The notes beneath the pieces were generated by a model that saw only the letters and a list, made by a program, of their open reading frames with translations, made no database searches and had not been told where the DNA came from. Positions 34,224 to 47,001 of a stretch of 64,000 nucleotides of DNA are shown one piece after another (position 1 is the stretch's first letter; each line of letters begins with the position of its first letter). Origin of the DNA: Boswellia sacra (Eukaryota > Streptophyta > Magnoliopsida > Sapindales > Burseraceae); assembly GCA_013180625.2 (NCBI GenBank), contig SNVD02014008.1, positions 1 to 64,000 of the forward strand. The letters run 5' to 3'. The position numbers and the translations under genes are program-made.

Positions 34224-34737
34224 TAAGAGGTGATAATTCGTGTCACGCGTGTCGACTCATTTAATTATTCATATTTAATCCCATTTAATTATTCGTATTG
34301 AGACATAAAACACGGATTCGACACTGTTATTAAACGTGTAACTCATGTGTTGTAATCGTGTCATATTTAATTAACATAATTTACTTAATTTTTTAATCTA
34401 GTTATATATGCATAATATATCATATTCTATATATTTATATCAATTAAAATTATTTTTAAAATATAAGTAATTGTTAATATAAAAATTATTAAAATCATCA
34501 TAACTTATTATTATGTAAATGAATTTATTTTAGTTTTATAATATATAGTTATAAGTAGGTAAAAATTCATATCATTAAATGAGCTTACATGTTAAAGATT
34601 GATAAGATATGTTTAACTATTCGTCTCATTAAACAGGTTGACGTTTTGAACACCCTTAATATGAATTCGATCTATTTATTAATCATGTATCATATTCGTA
34701 TTGTGTTCACGTGTCATGATCCAAATTGCCATCCTTA
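34224..34737. mobile_element. MITE-like repeat in the polyketide synthase upstream region
   Basis: The ends form an imperfect inverted pair: TAAGAGGTGATAATTCGTGTCA on the left and, in complement, TAAGGATGGCAATTTGGATCA on the right. The interior has the CGTGTCG/ACACGA motifs of a repeat type seen widely in dicots. It ends about 40 bp before the TATA box of the polyketide synthase. Duplicated flanks are not convincing. Confidence 0.4.
34708..34713 (+). promoter_or_regulatory. G-box (CACGTG) upstream of the polyketide synthase
   Basis: A perfect CACGTG lies 149 bp before the ATG. Chalcone synthase promoters commonly use a G-box bound by bZIP factors. Here it lies within the right end of the MITE-like repeat, so it may have come with the insertion. 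Confidence 0.4.
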
Positions 34738-34774
34738 GATGCATCAGTTTCTTCCATTCCAAACTCTTTCGTCT

Positions 34775-34782
34775 TATAAATA
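34775..34782 (+). promoter_or_regulatory. TATA box of the polyketide synthase
   Basis: TATAAATA lies 82 bp before the start codon, giving a predicted 5' leader of about 50 bases. It is the only good TATA box close to the ATG. Confidence 0.65.
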
Positions 34783-34856
34783 TCAAAGCAACCAATATCA
34801 TATCAATACGCAATCGACATATATTTAGCTAGCTTTATCAATCTTCTTGGTTAAAG

Positions 34857-37800
34857 ATGGTGAATGTTGATGAAGTTTGCAAGGCCCAACGTGCTCGAGG
34901 TCCTGCGACGATCATGGCAATTGGAACAGCCACTCCTCCCAACTGTGTTGATCAGAGCACGTATGCTGACTATTATTTTCGTATCACAAATAGTGAGCAT
35001 AAGACTGAGCTCAAAGCCAAGTTCCAACGCATATGTACGTAAGATAAAGTGAGATTTATGCCTTTTTTTGTTTAACTTAAAGAGTTTAAATAGAACTTAG
35101 TAGCCTTTATTTCTAATTAGCGATCTTAATTTATATATCGTGTCAAACTTGAACTTTTAAAAAAAAATGTTATGAGTTGAAATAAACACCTTAGTTGTTA
35201 ACTTTCATTAATTTTATGTATTTATTCTTTTATATTTACAAACTTTTTTCTTATTTTAAAAAATGTCGTGACAATTTATATCTAAAAGTTGTCGACCTAC
35301 ATGTAAGGAAAGTGGCTTTTTTTTTTCTTGAAATCTAATTAGATATCAATATAAGAATATCAATGATATGTTTCTTTTTCTTTTTTAATTTTAGCATCTG
35401 AATTGGAATATCTGGAAGTTAGTATTTTTATACATATATCCTTATTTATATATATTATTTTTACTATGATTTTATTTGATATAGTAGAAGTATTTGCATA
35501 TTAATATTTATTATAAATCTTATTTATTTAAATATTTGATGCATAGATAAAACTACTAAATCATTTTAAAATATATAAAGAACCAAACAATAAAATTAGA
35601 AATAAATAGCAAAATTTCACATATAAAATATTAGGTTATATATAAAAAAAATTATAAATAAATTTTATAAGGGTATCTTAAATTGAGAATGAGAAGAGTA
35701 TTAAATGATTTAGATAAAATTGTTACATATAAAATTTTAGTTTTTTATATTCAGGTGAAATTGTTTATATTTAAATTTGTAGTTTTTTCCTTATCAAAAG
35801 AAAATTTTACGTTAGAAATGGTACTGTTATAAAAAGGGGAGGTTCCCCCCGCACCCATGTTGGATATCAATTCCCTGTCCTCCCCATTGTTTTATGAGTA
35901 ACATTGACGTCCCCAAACCTTAAGAAACGTTAGTGGAATTGGAATGACATAAGGGCATTTTAGATATTTTGGCAATAAATTGATTAAATAAATGAAAACT
36001 AGAAAAAGGCTGAATTCCTTTCTCCCTGTCGCTTTTCCTTCTCTCTTTGATTCTTTGTTTTGCACATATTTTCTGCCGTATCAGAGCTTGAGCTTTCCAT
36101 GGCTATAACTTGTAACCATAGGGGGTCTTTGATTCATGGGGTAGATTAAATGCCACTGCAACCCTTTACTGCTACGAATAGAAGGTGAAGAAATGAGAGA
36201 GGAGATGAGAGGCAAAGAGAGAAGTGGGTTGCAGAGGAGAGAGAAAAAAAATTTCATTAATTTTTATATCATTTTTATTATTTTGGTTTTAAAAATTTAT
36301 TTATCATTATATTTTTTAATTTAAATAAGAACATAATTATCTTTACATGATTGTTTTCTGCTTGTTTTCTTAACGGCCGTAGAGGTGAGGGATTCTACTG
36401 TTAGTTTCGAAAAATTGGGGAGGGTATCATACTTTCGATATCTAGCAGGGGTGTGAAGTGCTCCCCGTTACAAATATTGGTAGCGTCATGTCAACATCCG
36501 TGAACATCCACGAATGTCACCCAGTTCCATGACAGTAAATACCCCGTAGAATTCTTAGGATTGAAAAATTATAGAGATTTTTATATTTTAAATTTTCAAA
36601 TTTTTAATAGCACTATACTTCCAATTAAAATATAATTTAAATTTCATAATTTGACATAATAATTTACGTGATAATAATTTATTGGGGGAGAAAAAAATAT
36701 AAATAAACAAAAGAAGTTATATTTTCAGTAAGATCTTATCACTTAACATGTCATATTAGGTTATAAATCAAATATTAATATTAAATTTTTTAAACAAGAG
36801 TAATTTGTGTGTGTGTGTGTGTATATATATATATAAAACACTAACATATATTAAAGATAAACTTGATGATGTTTGTTTGAAATTGAAAGAAAATGAAAAA
36901 AATAAAGGAAACAACCACCATAAATGTTTGTTTTGCAAATATTTGATGAGGTAACAAATATACTAGTTGGAACGAAGTTTATATATATATAAAATATTTT
37001 AAGAATACTCTGAAGGTGGTATTGTTGAGAAGAACGTTTTTTGTTAATTAGATTTTTCTTAACATTAAAAGTAAAATAAAAATATGTTAATAAATAATTG
37101 GAAATACAGAAAAATTAAATAAATAAAATTATTAGATATCTATTAGTTATTTAATATTGTAATTATTTAAATACAAAATTACTATTTGTATCATTTAAAT
37201 ACAAGGGTATTCACAGAATAAAAATTTGGAACATCATTTAGACAGTATCCAATCGAATTTAAGAGAAAAATTTTCAACTTCTTGAATTAAATGGTGTACA
37301 CCACTGAAAAAGAAAAGTGATAAAATTTGGAAAATAAACAAAAATAAGTCTTAATTAATTACACTTGTATATAATCAAACACACTTTATTCATACATAAC
37401 CTTTCAGGTGACAAAAGCATGATCAAGAAGCGATACATGCACTTGACAGAGGAGATCTTGAAAGAAAATCCGAATCTGTGTGCATACATGGCACCTTCAT
37501 TGGATGCTAGGTATGACATGGTGGCGGTGCAGGTGCCGGAGCTAGGCAAGGAAGCAGCCACCAAGGCCATCAAGGAATGGGGCCAGCCCAAGTCCAAAAT
37601 CACCCACTTGGTGCTTTGCACAACTAGTGGTGTGGCCATGCCTGGGGCTGACTACCAACTGGCCAAACTCTTGGGCCTTCCTCAATCTGTAAAGCGCGTG
37701 TTGATAACTCAACATGGCTGCTTTGCTGGTGGCACAGTGCTTCGCCTCGCAAAAGACATGGCTGAGAACAACAAAGGTTCCCGTGTGCTTGTGGTATGCT

Positions 37801-38402
37801 CTGAAACGACTGTTTCCTTGTTCCGTGGTCCTAGTGACAACCAACATGATTCACTTGTGGGTCAAGCCCTGTTTGGCGATGGTGCCGCTGCTGTCATAGT
37901 TGGAGCTGACCCGACTCCCGGCTTGGAGAAGGTCATTTTTAAACTTGTCTCCACAGCCCAAACAACCTTGCCCGAAAGTGATGGGGCTATTGGTGGGCAC
38001 GTCCGTGAAGTTGGGCTTACATTTTACCTTTTACCCAATGTTGCTGAACTTATTTCAAGTAACATAGAGAAGTGTTTAACCAAGGCATTCGACGCATTGG
38101 GCATCTCAGATTGGAACTCGATTTTCTGGATCGCACACCCTGGTGGGCCCGCAATTCTTGATCAGGTTGAGTCCAAATTGGGCCTTAAGCATGAGAAGTT
38201 ACGTGCCACGAGGCACGTGCTTGCTGAGTATGGCAACATGTCAAGTGCCTGTGTGTTGTTTATTCTGGATGAAATGAGGAAGAAGTCATCTGAAAGTGGG
38301 CTAAAGACCACTGGAGAAGGCCTGGAGTGGGGAGTGCTCTTTGGTTTTGGGCCTGGGCTTACTATTGAGACTATTGTCCTACATGGTGCAGCTGTTCCTT
38401 AG
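34857..38402 (+). CDS. Type III polyketide synthase, chalcone-synthase-like, with T197L
   Basis: Family enzymes extend a CoA-linked starter with malonyl-CoA units and cyclise the product (flavonoid, stilbene, pyrone or resorcinol pathways; cytosolic homodimers). Two exons, 34857-35034 and 37408-38402, join within Cys60 (T|GT, GT...AG), the classic CHS intron position; the intron is 2373 bp. The 390-aa product aligns one-to-one with CHS numbering: Cys164 in GCFAGG, Phe215, Phe265, His303, Asn336 and the GFGPG loop (372-376) are all present. Unlike CHS, residue 197 is Leu (Thr in CHS; Leu in Gerbera 2-pyrone synthase), 196 is Ser, 136 is Ala (Asp in CHS), 160 is Thr and 162 is His. Gly256 and Ser338 are kept. 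The frame is intact. True CHS activity is doubtful; a pyrone, resorcinol or phloroglucinol-type product is possible. Confidence 0.92.
35836..36476. mobile_element. Non-autonomous Mutator-like insertion in the polyketide synthase intron
   Basis: About 641 bp with imperfect inverted ends of about 50 bp: GGGGAGGTTCCCCCC... on the left and, in complement, GGGGAGCACTTCACACCCC... on the right, both with an internal GATATC and ending in CTCCCC. Flanks GTTATAAAAA and GTTACAAATA agree at 8 of 10 positions, which fits a 9-10 bp duplication. No ORF. Confidence 0.55.
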
Positions 38403-38477
38403 AGGATTCTATGGATGGGTTGCTTTCTATGCTATCAATATTATGTTCTTAGTTCTAAAATGTGTTTCTGTTTTTTG

Positions 38478-38483
38478 AATAAA
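38478..38483 (+). terminator. Poly(A) signal of the polyketide synthase
   Basis: AATAAA lies 75 bases after the stop codon, in a T-rich context typical of plant 3' ends. Confidence 0.6.
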
Positions 38484-39916
38484 ATTACACTAAAACCTTG
38501 ACTTATGTAATAAAGTGCAATCATCACACTTTGTAACATATCACGTTTTCAAGCTTTGGTGAAGCATCTATACTAAAGTTTTACAGCTCTTTCATTACAC
38601 CCTTTGTTATATTCTACTATTTTTACATTTACACCCTTTATTCGACTTTTATTATTACTTATATAGTAATTCAAACTTTATAAGATAAGTCAAGAAACGT
38701 ATCATTATTGCTTAAATATTTGAGTTTATCTTATATAATAATTATTGTAATTACCTTGTATTTATTTTATCTTCGTCACATTTTTTGATTAGTTGAGTAT
38801 TAACGTTAATTATTTTAAGGTGATGCTGTTTGCATCTATAATTATAATTCAAACACTCATTTTGCTTTATAAAAAAAAATCACTAAAAAAGCCCACAAGG
38901 GAAATTACCCATGAGGACAAATAATACAATTAAACATAAAAATAAAAATATTTTAAAACCTATTCAACTCACAGCCATCTTTAACATGAAATCATAATTC
39001 TTTTTTAAGAACAAAAAAAATGTGATTTCAGGACTCTATCACTCTCTTAATTAAATTTCATTCGGTAGTCAATCGTATATTATTCACTAATTTAAAATGT
39101 TGATTTAAATTCACATTTTAAGAGAATTACATGGATTCAATGCAACATATAGCTATGATGTTTATTTTGAAGCACAGTTCGTAAATCAAGAACAACGACA
39201 AAGCTTTGCTTACTCCTATTAACTTCAAGTTTGCAGCCCAAGCATTGTTGAAGAAATATTGTCTCACCACCATGGATAAACAATATCTAAAAAAATCTTT
39301 TGTGTTTATGTTGAAGCCAACCCAAGAAACCAGTTAAGCCATCATGCAAATGACATGCCACCTCTGATCTGCAACAATACTTCATGACTTGGATCCTAGT
39401 CAAACCGCATGCACAAAACTGAAGATTGTCAACGAGATCATCATTTTAGAAATAATCTTTATTTGTTGCTTGGGTGTGCATTGTAAACTCCAAATAGATA
39501 TAAAGATATTTATTTGAAGGTTTTATTGACATTATAATAAGTGTACAAAGTAAAGTATTTATGCATAAAATTGTGTGTTCATAGAATAATCGTGGGTGCA
39601 AATAGCCACAAGCTTTATTTTATATATCTTATTATAATAGTGTTAATCTATTTATTTTCACTTCAAAAGGAAAGTAAAATGAATTTGTTGTCTACTAAGA
39701 TTTAGCGGAGATGCGTATTATGGAATAATTGTATTCTATTTAAACTATATTTTCTATTTTCCTATCTTTAATAGTAATTTATTTTATGGGTGATTTAGTA
39801 TTTCAATTTATTATAAAAATTGGGTATTTAAAATAGTTTTAGGGGTTCATGTGGCCCCACCCAACTATACTTTAAAGGTCATTAAGTGATGGTAGAAATC
39901 TCTGGACAACTCGTAG
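38484..39916. other. Non-coding 3' flank
   Basis: AT-rich DNA without a convincing gene, RNA or repeat. Confidence 0.5.
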
Positions 39917-41221
39917 GTGGTGTTTATTTCAATCACTTAACACTTTTTAGATCTAAACACTTTTTAGTACTTAATTTACACCACTTAATAAAATATTTGT
40001 TTGCTTTTTTAGATGCCACTTAAAAAAATTGGAAAGAGAATATTTTACCTTTAATGTGACTTTTTTTACCCTTGTTAAAATGTAAAATATATATATTTAT
40101 ATTTATACAATCATTTAAACATTAAACAGTTAATAAAATTAAATCAAAATTCTTTTTCATTTAAATAATTAATATTATATTTCTTACAACCTTTAAAAAA
40201 TAATTATCAACTAAAATTAAATAAAAATTATTTTTCATTTAAATAGTTAATATTATATTATATAAACTCATATGATATTATTGCATAACTACTATATCAT
40301 TAATATTATCAATTTTTAAAATTCATTCCTCCAATTAGATTAAGTTTAAGCCATATCAATTTCTATAAAAAAAATTGTAAGAGTAATATTTTATCCATTA
40401 CATTTTGAGGATCATATTTTGAATCATAGAAGAATAATCCTATTAGTTAAAGTGTTTTCTATTTCATAAACTTAAAAAGAAAAAAAACTAATATGATCTT
40501 TTAACTGACAATATTAAATATTAATTTTTTACTTTAAATTTACACTATTAAAAAAATAAAATATCCTTAGCAATCTAATAAATAACTTTTAAAGTTTCAA
40601 TAAAACTGTCCCTATAATATGTAATAAAATTCTATCAAATATATTATCTATTTTAAAACTTGCTATTTATAATGATATCAAATTTTTCAATAGTTATTAT
40701 TCAACGTATTATTAGCTAATTAATTTGAAATATTAATAGAAATAAACGAAAGTTTACCAATTATAAAAAATATTTATCATATTTTAATATGGTAATTATA
40801 AATATAGTAATAAATAATATAACAATTTGATAATAAATACTAAAACAATCACAAATATACCAAACTTGTACCTTTTAATAAATTAAAATAATATTCATAA
40901 ATAAAAATTTGATAAAATTTATTTTATTTTAACATGTAGGGATATTTATGGAATAAAATTTTTAATACCTCATTTAGACAATAATGATTAGAAAATTGGA
41001 TAAACTTTATATTATTTTAATATGTAAGGATATTTATGGCATAAAATTTTTAACATCTCATTTAGACAATAGTGATTAGAAAAAGTGATAAATTTTCACT
41101 TTTTCAATTAAGTGATTTATCACTTAAAATAAATGCTAAATGAAAAAATAAACAAAAAGTTTAAGATTTAGATCTAAACACTTTAAGTGTTAAGTGATAA
41201 GTGGAAGAAAACAAACACCCC
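39917..41221. mobile_element. TIR-bounded non-autonomous DNA element
   Basis: 1305 bp, starting GTGGTGTTTATTT and ending AAACAAACACCCC. Both ends carry CACTTAACACTT and AGATCTAAACACT motifs in inverted orientation. The 5-bp direct repeat CGTAG flanks it (39912-39916 and 41222-41226). The inside is AT-rich and non-coding, with an internal direct repeat of about 105 bp at 40937-41075. A related stretch lies in the polyketide synthase intron near 37200-37250. Superfamily not assigned. Confidence 0.5.
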
Positions 41222-42059
41222 CGTAGTCTTGACCAATAAGTACTTGCAGTACTTTTTGTGGAGTGATATAAATAGTAATGTTTTTTTTTGGTGGGTTGAA
41301 ATATATAATTTGCACATAACTTAAATGTTATTAACAACTTAATAAACCCTCAAGTCACTTACAAAATGGCATTAACAACCTGCAATAAACTTACTCTTCC
41401 GAAAAGGTAATTCAACCTTAAGATGAGGAAAATTAAATTCCAAAATCATATGGATAACAAAATAAATTGATTTTTTTAGTAATAAAACTTTGTAAATAAA
41501 CTAGTATCACAAGTTTATGATTATAAATCCTAACATTGTTATTATGAACACTATTACTATGAAGCAGAGATGAAGAGAATGTTAGAAACCTTTTGGGAAA
41601 ATTGAGAAAATAGACACAATTAAGGGACCTTGTTGAAATTTAGACACATTCTGAAAAATTTTCATGCCATAGACACTTTCTTGACAAAAAGACTCAAATA
41701 CCCTTGTATAATCAATATTTTTTCAAAACCTTATTAATTCCCTCTTCAGACGAAATTAAAGAAGGTCAGTAAATGAAACTAAGAACAAAGAAACCAGTCA
41801 CAGATCCATACACTTCACTGTTCGAAACAACCTTAACAGTTATAATGTTTTCGTTAATCTCTCTATAAATGACATGAAAATTTCATTAAGTTGTAATGTT
41901 TTCGTTATTGATCGTTTTGGTAACTGTCAACTGCATTATATAGCTTAAATATGAGAAATGTATGTGAACTAAGGTTAGAGATAGTGCAGTTTGTGTGAAA
42001 ATTTGCTGAAAATTGGCTATCGTTGTGCGAAAATATGGTATCGCAATCAACGGTTGAAG

Positions 42060-42530
42060 AAGAAGAGATTTATCGAGCGTCGTCGAGTGTCGAACAGTTT
42101 TGTCTGATCGAATCTTGACATGTCGGATGATAGTGTCGAGTGTCTAAGCGTTGTGTCGATTCTAGGTTCGAGTGTCGCGCGTTCGGGTTTCGTCGAGCGT
42201 CTAGTGGAGTGACGAACTCGACCAAAGTCGGCTGCAAATTTCGTCGAGTTCGTGTGTCGCGTGTCAAGAGTCGAGCTTTCATCCGGCATGTGGAGTGTCG
42301 GATACGTGAAAACCGACGTGTAGATGTCTCGAACCATGTATGTCGAGTATCTTTGAGAGTCGTTGGTCGAGCGTCGAGACTCGTGTGTCGAGCGATTGAG
42401 TATGTGCGTCGAGTGTTGAACTTGACGAGTGTCGGATGCAAAGATGGTCGAGTTCGTGTGTCGAGTCTTATTTGTCGAGTGTCAAGTGTCGAGGGTATTT
42501 GTCGAGTGTCGTCGAGTGTTTAAGCAGAAC
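42060..42530. repeat. Irregular array of a TCGAGTGTCG motif
   Basis: More than 20 near-copies of GTCGAGTGTCG occur at varying spacing. They remove most stops and create spurious frames on both strands. A looser array of the same motif lies at 63350-63730, also downstream of a GGGAAAATTG end. Confidence 0.8.
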
Positions 42531-42605
42531 ATTCGTTTTTGTGCCTTTTGTAAGCAATTTCGTAATGAGTTATTGTCCACGGACCTTATATGGTATGTCT
42601 CTATC

Positions 42606-42903
42606 ATGCAGGAAGTGGAAACTTTACGCATACTTATTGTATACAGTAGAGCTTGGACTGTGCAAGAGAACGGTGGTTATTTGTACACTGATGGGACGGG
42701 GAAGCCATTGATAATTCGTAGGTGTGCTACCTATAATGAGTTGGTTAACTGTATTAGTACTAAAATGGGTTGGGATCTTTGTAAGCATAACATGAGTTTA
42801 GAGGTTTAATTTGGTTGTAAGGGTGTTCTGCCAATGTCGATTCATGTTGAGACTGACGACGATGTTTGTTCTTTTATACAACATTGTTTGGAGGACCAAT
42901 AGT
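42606..42903 (+). pseudogene. MuDR-type transposase N-terminal domain remnant
   Basis: From ATG 42606 the frame reads LRILIVYSRAWTVQENGGY, then ATYNELVNCISTKMGWDL. After one in-frame stop at 42807 it continues GVLPMSIHVETDDDV.SFI. This is the order of the MuDR N-terminal (PB1-like) domain: VYYGG.W, TY..L...I..K.G and P..I..DDDV..FI. The zinc-finger and DDE catalytic parts are missing. Confidence 0.65.
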
Positions 42904-45142
42904 CATATACACGGAGCACACTCGCCTCCACTATACCATAAAAATGTATACAATCGGAAAACATGAGAAACATGTATGTACTAATACAACTGGGAAAAGA
43001 TGTATTTACAAGTTTTCGTACAACTATACATGGAAACCATGTGCGACTATACAAAAAATGTCACTATACAATAATGTGTAAATATCCAAAAACTATCAAC
43101 CGAAAAAAATGTGTAACTAAACATAATATATACAATGCAAGGTGATCTCATGGTACAATCGTGCTCGGCTGATGCTCAACCTCTGGTGAATCAACGTCGT
43201 CATGGCCAATGGTGGTCGTAACATCCGCTGACACATCATCAGCAGTCCCGGTAGTGGCTGCAACATCAGCAGGCATAAGATCAGCAGGCCCTATGAAGGC
43301 CTCAACCTCGGAGGGCGCCGTGACGGTCGTGGCGGCCTCCTGTGTCTGTGGATGAAGGCGACTGACCCAAAGTTGTACTGCCATTCTCTTCCGCAGGCAT
43401 TCGTTTGTGAATGCCTTAATCTTAGTCAGTGGAACGCCCCACGCTAGGAACTCGATGTACTTCAAACAGTACACGCCGCATGCTCCTCCCTCAGGCTCCT
43501 ACTATGGCACCTGGTCCTCGTCCTCGATGTGCATAATGTCGAATGGGGTTGCGGGATAGTCAGGAATACCGTAAACCTCCATTGACAGCATACGGGGTAT
43601 TAGGTCAGCCAGGAACCGGACTATCTGTATGACTGTGTCTGTGGAAGTATGCCCAACAGTTGAGTCATTTATGGCAACGTAACGACGATTCAAATGCACC
43701 TCAGCTGCCACCTAATGACCGTCGGTGATGTTAACAGGGAGATAGAGTTGAAAATGAAATTGACAACATGGAAATCAATCACAACATTTCAAATAAAATG
43801 GCACATACTAACTCCGTGAATATAAATGTTCTCACCCTCTCCACTTCGACCCATGGTGTTCCAACGAGGAGCAACTGTCCCAGGACAAACTAGACCATGT
43901 CATCCTCCTTCACTCAGTTAATGTCATCCAGTCTGTCCGAGTATTGCTTCTACAACGACTTCAATTTTAACTACAAGTTTAGAAGTTTGGTTAGCGCATT
44001 GAAGGAATCAGAAATTACCTTTAAATTCAGATGTTTACGAAATACGTACCCAAAAAGTGGTGTCTAGGAAAGCAAACCTCTGGACACCAGATCCGGCCAT
44101 AGCGCCTGCTTTGTAACGTAGCAACCACAGGTAGCTATCCATGTGCTAAAAACAGTAATAGCTATCAATATTATTTCCAAATGTATATCATAATATTAGA
44201 GAGCAGGAGATGGTCTTAAACTACCTCAGATTCAAGCCAGTCTGACCGCTTGAGCAGCGTCTTGAAGAACTTATGATTTGCGCTGTAGACTGCCAAATCA
44301 ATATCATCATTACCCTGGATGTCCGCCAACCATAAATCGAATGCATTCAGATCAACTTATGGCATGGGGGTACGTGGGTCAAAAAGTGGAGCCGGAGTGC
44401 ACAAGATGAGACCACTGCCTGCATCCGGTGATGGCTGCTGAGATGGTTTGTCTTCTGGCTAAGCAACCGGGGCCTCGGATTGTACATGCTGGTCATATGC
44501 GGCTTTCTCTTACGGCTGAACCCTCGCCCTCTTCTTACCCGGTGGACTGACAAAGGGGCTCTGCTTATGCTTTGTCAGAGGTAGGCGGTGACCCCGGCAT
44601 GAAACTAAGCCCGTCGGAGGAGCATCGGCTGCACGAACAGTCGGGTCCACGAAATCAGGTTTCGTGGGCTGCTGACCTTCACCGTCATCAGCCGAACCTC
44701 CGTCGAAATCTGCATCTGAATCCTGAAATACACAAAACCTCACCGTCAGCTGAAGCGTGTGGAAATCACATAATCCGTTTTGTAAATATTGTAACGTACT
44801 GTGTCAGCGTATCCGAAGTGACCACCAAGTTGCAGAACAGCCTTGCGCAGAAGAACTATCACCTCCCATATTTTCTTATTCTCTGCCCTTAACAATGCAA
44901 GCTCACTCAGAACTGTGCTCTGAAACTCATCATGGACTGGCGATGCCTGTATGAGAATATTAACGACAGCAGTCATAAATTAACGGAGCAGCAAATGTAA
45001 ATGAACAAGAATACAAATGCAAATTGTCATTACATACCTGCGAACATGGAGGAATATCCTATATAGGAGGGAAAATGTCATGGTGGGTGGTTGCACGACC
45101 CGACGTCAGAGTCGATGCTCCTGGATGTTTGGTACTATAGAA

Positions 45143-47001
45143 TGTTAGCCCTAAGGCTACATGATAATTTTGATGATAACAATACACATTGATTCATTGT
45201 GATTTACTAACATGTTTATTTATGTGCAAGAGTAATATCATTGAAATAATTGTAAAATCAAGAAAAGACTTATTAAAATGAAGTGTTGAAGCTAAGGAGA
45301 AGACTACATGTTAAAGGCACCAAAGTTTAAGACCAAGGATTGACTCAAGGAATGTGACACATGAGCAATGTTCAATCAATTGGTCATATATATCTCTACA
45401 AATATCCAAATGATGTGATTCTTGAGCCTTTGGAAAGACTACTCAATTTATAACATTTCATATGTTTTAATGAAATTCAAATTTCAAGTGCAAGGTTGTC
45501 CAAATCATCATGCAAGTTGAAAGACAAATGGAAGCAGCTGACATGAGCACCGAATACTCTTTTGGACATATCTTGAGCTCGAAAAATCAAAATGACTTGA
45601 TTCTTATGGCATTAGAAAGATGACTTAATGGAGCATATTTCATATGTTTTGAATAAATTCAAATTTCAAATGGAAGGCCGACATAATTGACATGCAATTC
45701 GGTGGACTGACACAAGGAAGAAAAATCAACTCATATGAGCACCAAATGGTGTTTTGGCCATATCTTAAGATAGAGATATCAAAATTCTTTGATTCCTAAT
45801 GTTTTGGAAATATTAGTCAAATATGAAGATCTTTTATGTTTTGAAGAAATTCAAATTTCAAACGAAATGCTGACAGAATTATCATTCAATTTGGTGGATT
45901 GACACAAAGAAGAAAAATCAAGTCACATGAGCACCGAATGGTGTTTTGGCCATATCTTGAGCTACAGATATCCAAATGACTTGATTCTTAATGCGTTGGA
46001 AAGCGTATTCAAATGTACAAATCTTTTATGTTTTGCAGATTTTCAAATTTCAAACGGAACATTGACAAAAATGGAAGAAAAAATTACGGTTTTTATGGTG
46101 GTCAGAAAATTTGGAGTTGGTGTCTTCACTTGATTAAGTTCATCTCATTTGCCTATAAAAGGTGCCCTTCTCCCATGCATTCAGAAAGTGAAGAGAAGCA
46201 TCTATCAAGCAAAAAAAAAAAGAGAAATATCAAGTTTAGAGAGCTTTTATATTCTTTATCTACTATTTGAAGAGAGTTATACTTTTGTTGTAAAAATTAT
46301 CTTTGTTCTTGTATTGTGGTGAGAGTGAGATATTCTTGTAAAGGATAATAGTTATCATTGAGAGAACTCTTGTTGTGTGTTATCAAGAGTTGAAGGAAGT
46401 TGCCTTGGTGAGGTTGTTCATCAAGAAGAACTCTTGGTGTGGTTTTATCAAGGGTTGAAGGAAGTTGCCTTGGTGAGGTTGTTCATCAAGAAGAACTCTT
46501 GGTGTGGTGTTATCAAGAGTTGAAGGAAGTTGCCTTTGTGAGGTTGTTCATCAAGAAGAACTCTTGGTGTGGTGTTATCAAGGGTTGAAGGAAGTTGCCT
46601 TGGTGAGGTTGTTCATCTAGAAGAACTCTTGGTGTGGTGTTATCAAGAGTTGGAAGAAAGAGTCTTGGTGAGGTTGCTCATCAAGCAAGTTGTAAAGATT
46701 TCTACAACTTAGTGGAAAGCTTAGCTCGTGGAGATAGGAGCCCGTGGACGTAGGCATGGTTTGTCGAACCACGTAAATTGAGTTTGCACTCTCTCTATCC
46801 CTATCTCTTTACATTAACTTGCACTTGTGATTGTTCTTTATTTCTATTCTCTTGATTGCATTCTATTTTCATCTTATTCACCTTTATTCTCAAAGAAAGA
46901 GTTAAATAATTTTGATCTTTCAAGAAAAGTTTTCTAAATCCGTATTGATAAATAAAAATCCAATTCACCCCCCCTCTTGGGTTGCCATACCTGGGTCAAC
47001 A
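45143..47001 (-). mobile_element. Solo LTR, second copy (reverse)
   Basis: 1859 bp, the reverse complement of the element at 27834-29701, with TGTTAGCCC...GGGTCAACA ends. It is flanked by the 5-bp direct repeat TAGAA (45138-45142 and 47002-47006). It splits the Ulp1 pseudogene. Confidence 0.82.
46380..46690. repeat. 65-bp tandem repeats inside solo LTR copy 2
   Basis: About five units with 'GGTGAGGTTGTTCATCAAGAAG', the complement of the array at 28150-28490. Confidence 0.85.

Noticed and set aside
37355..37847. Minus-strand frames opposite the polyketide synthase exon 2
   Set aside because: Shadows of a GC-richer coding exon. No independent signal.
42047..42523. Long frames on both strands (96-127 aa)
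   Set aside because: Produced by the CGAGTGTCG repeat array. Arg/Ser-rich composition on both strands and no domain.
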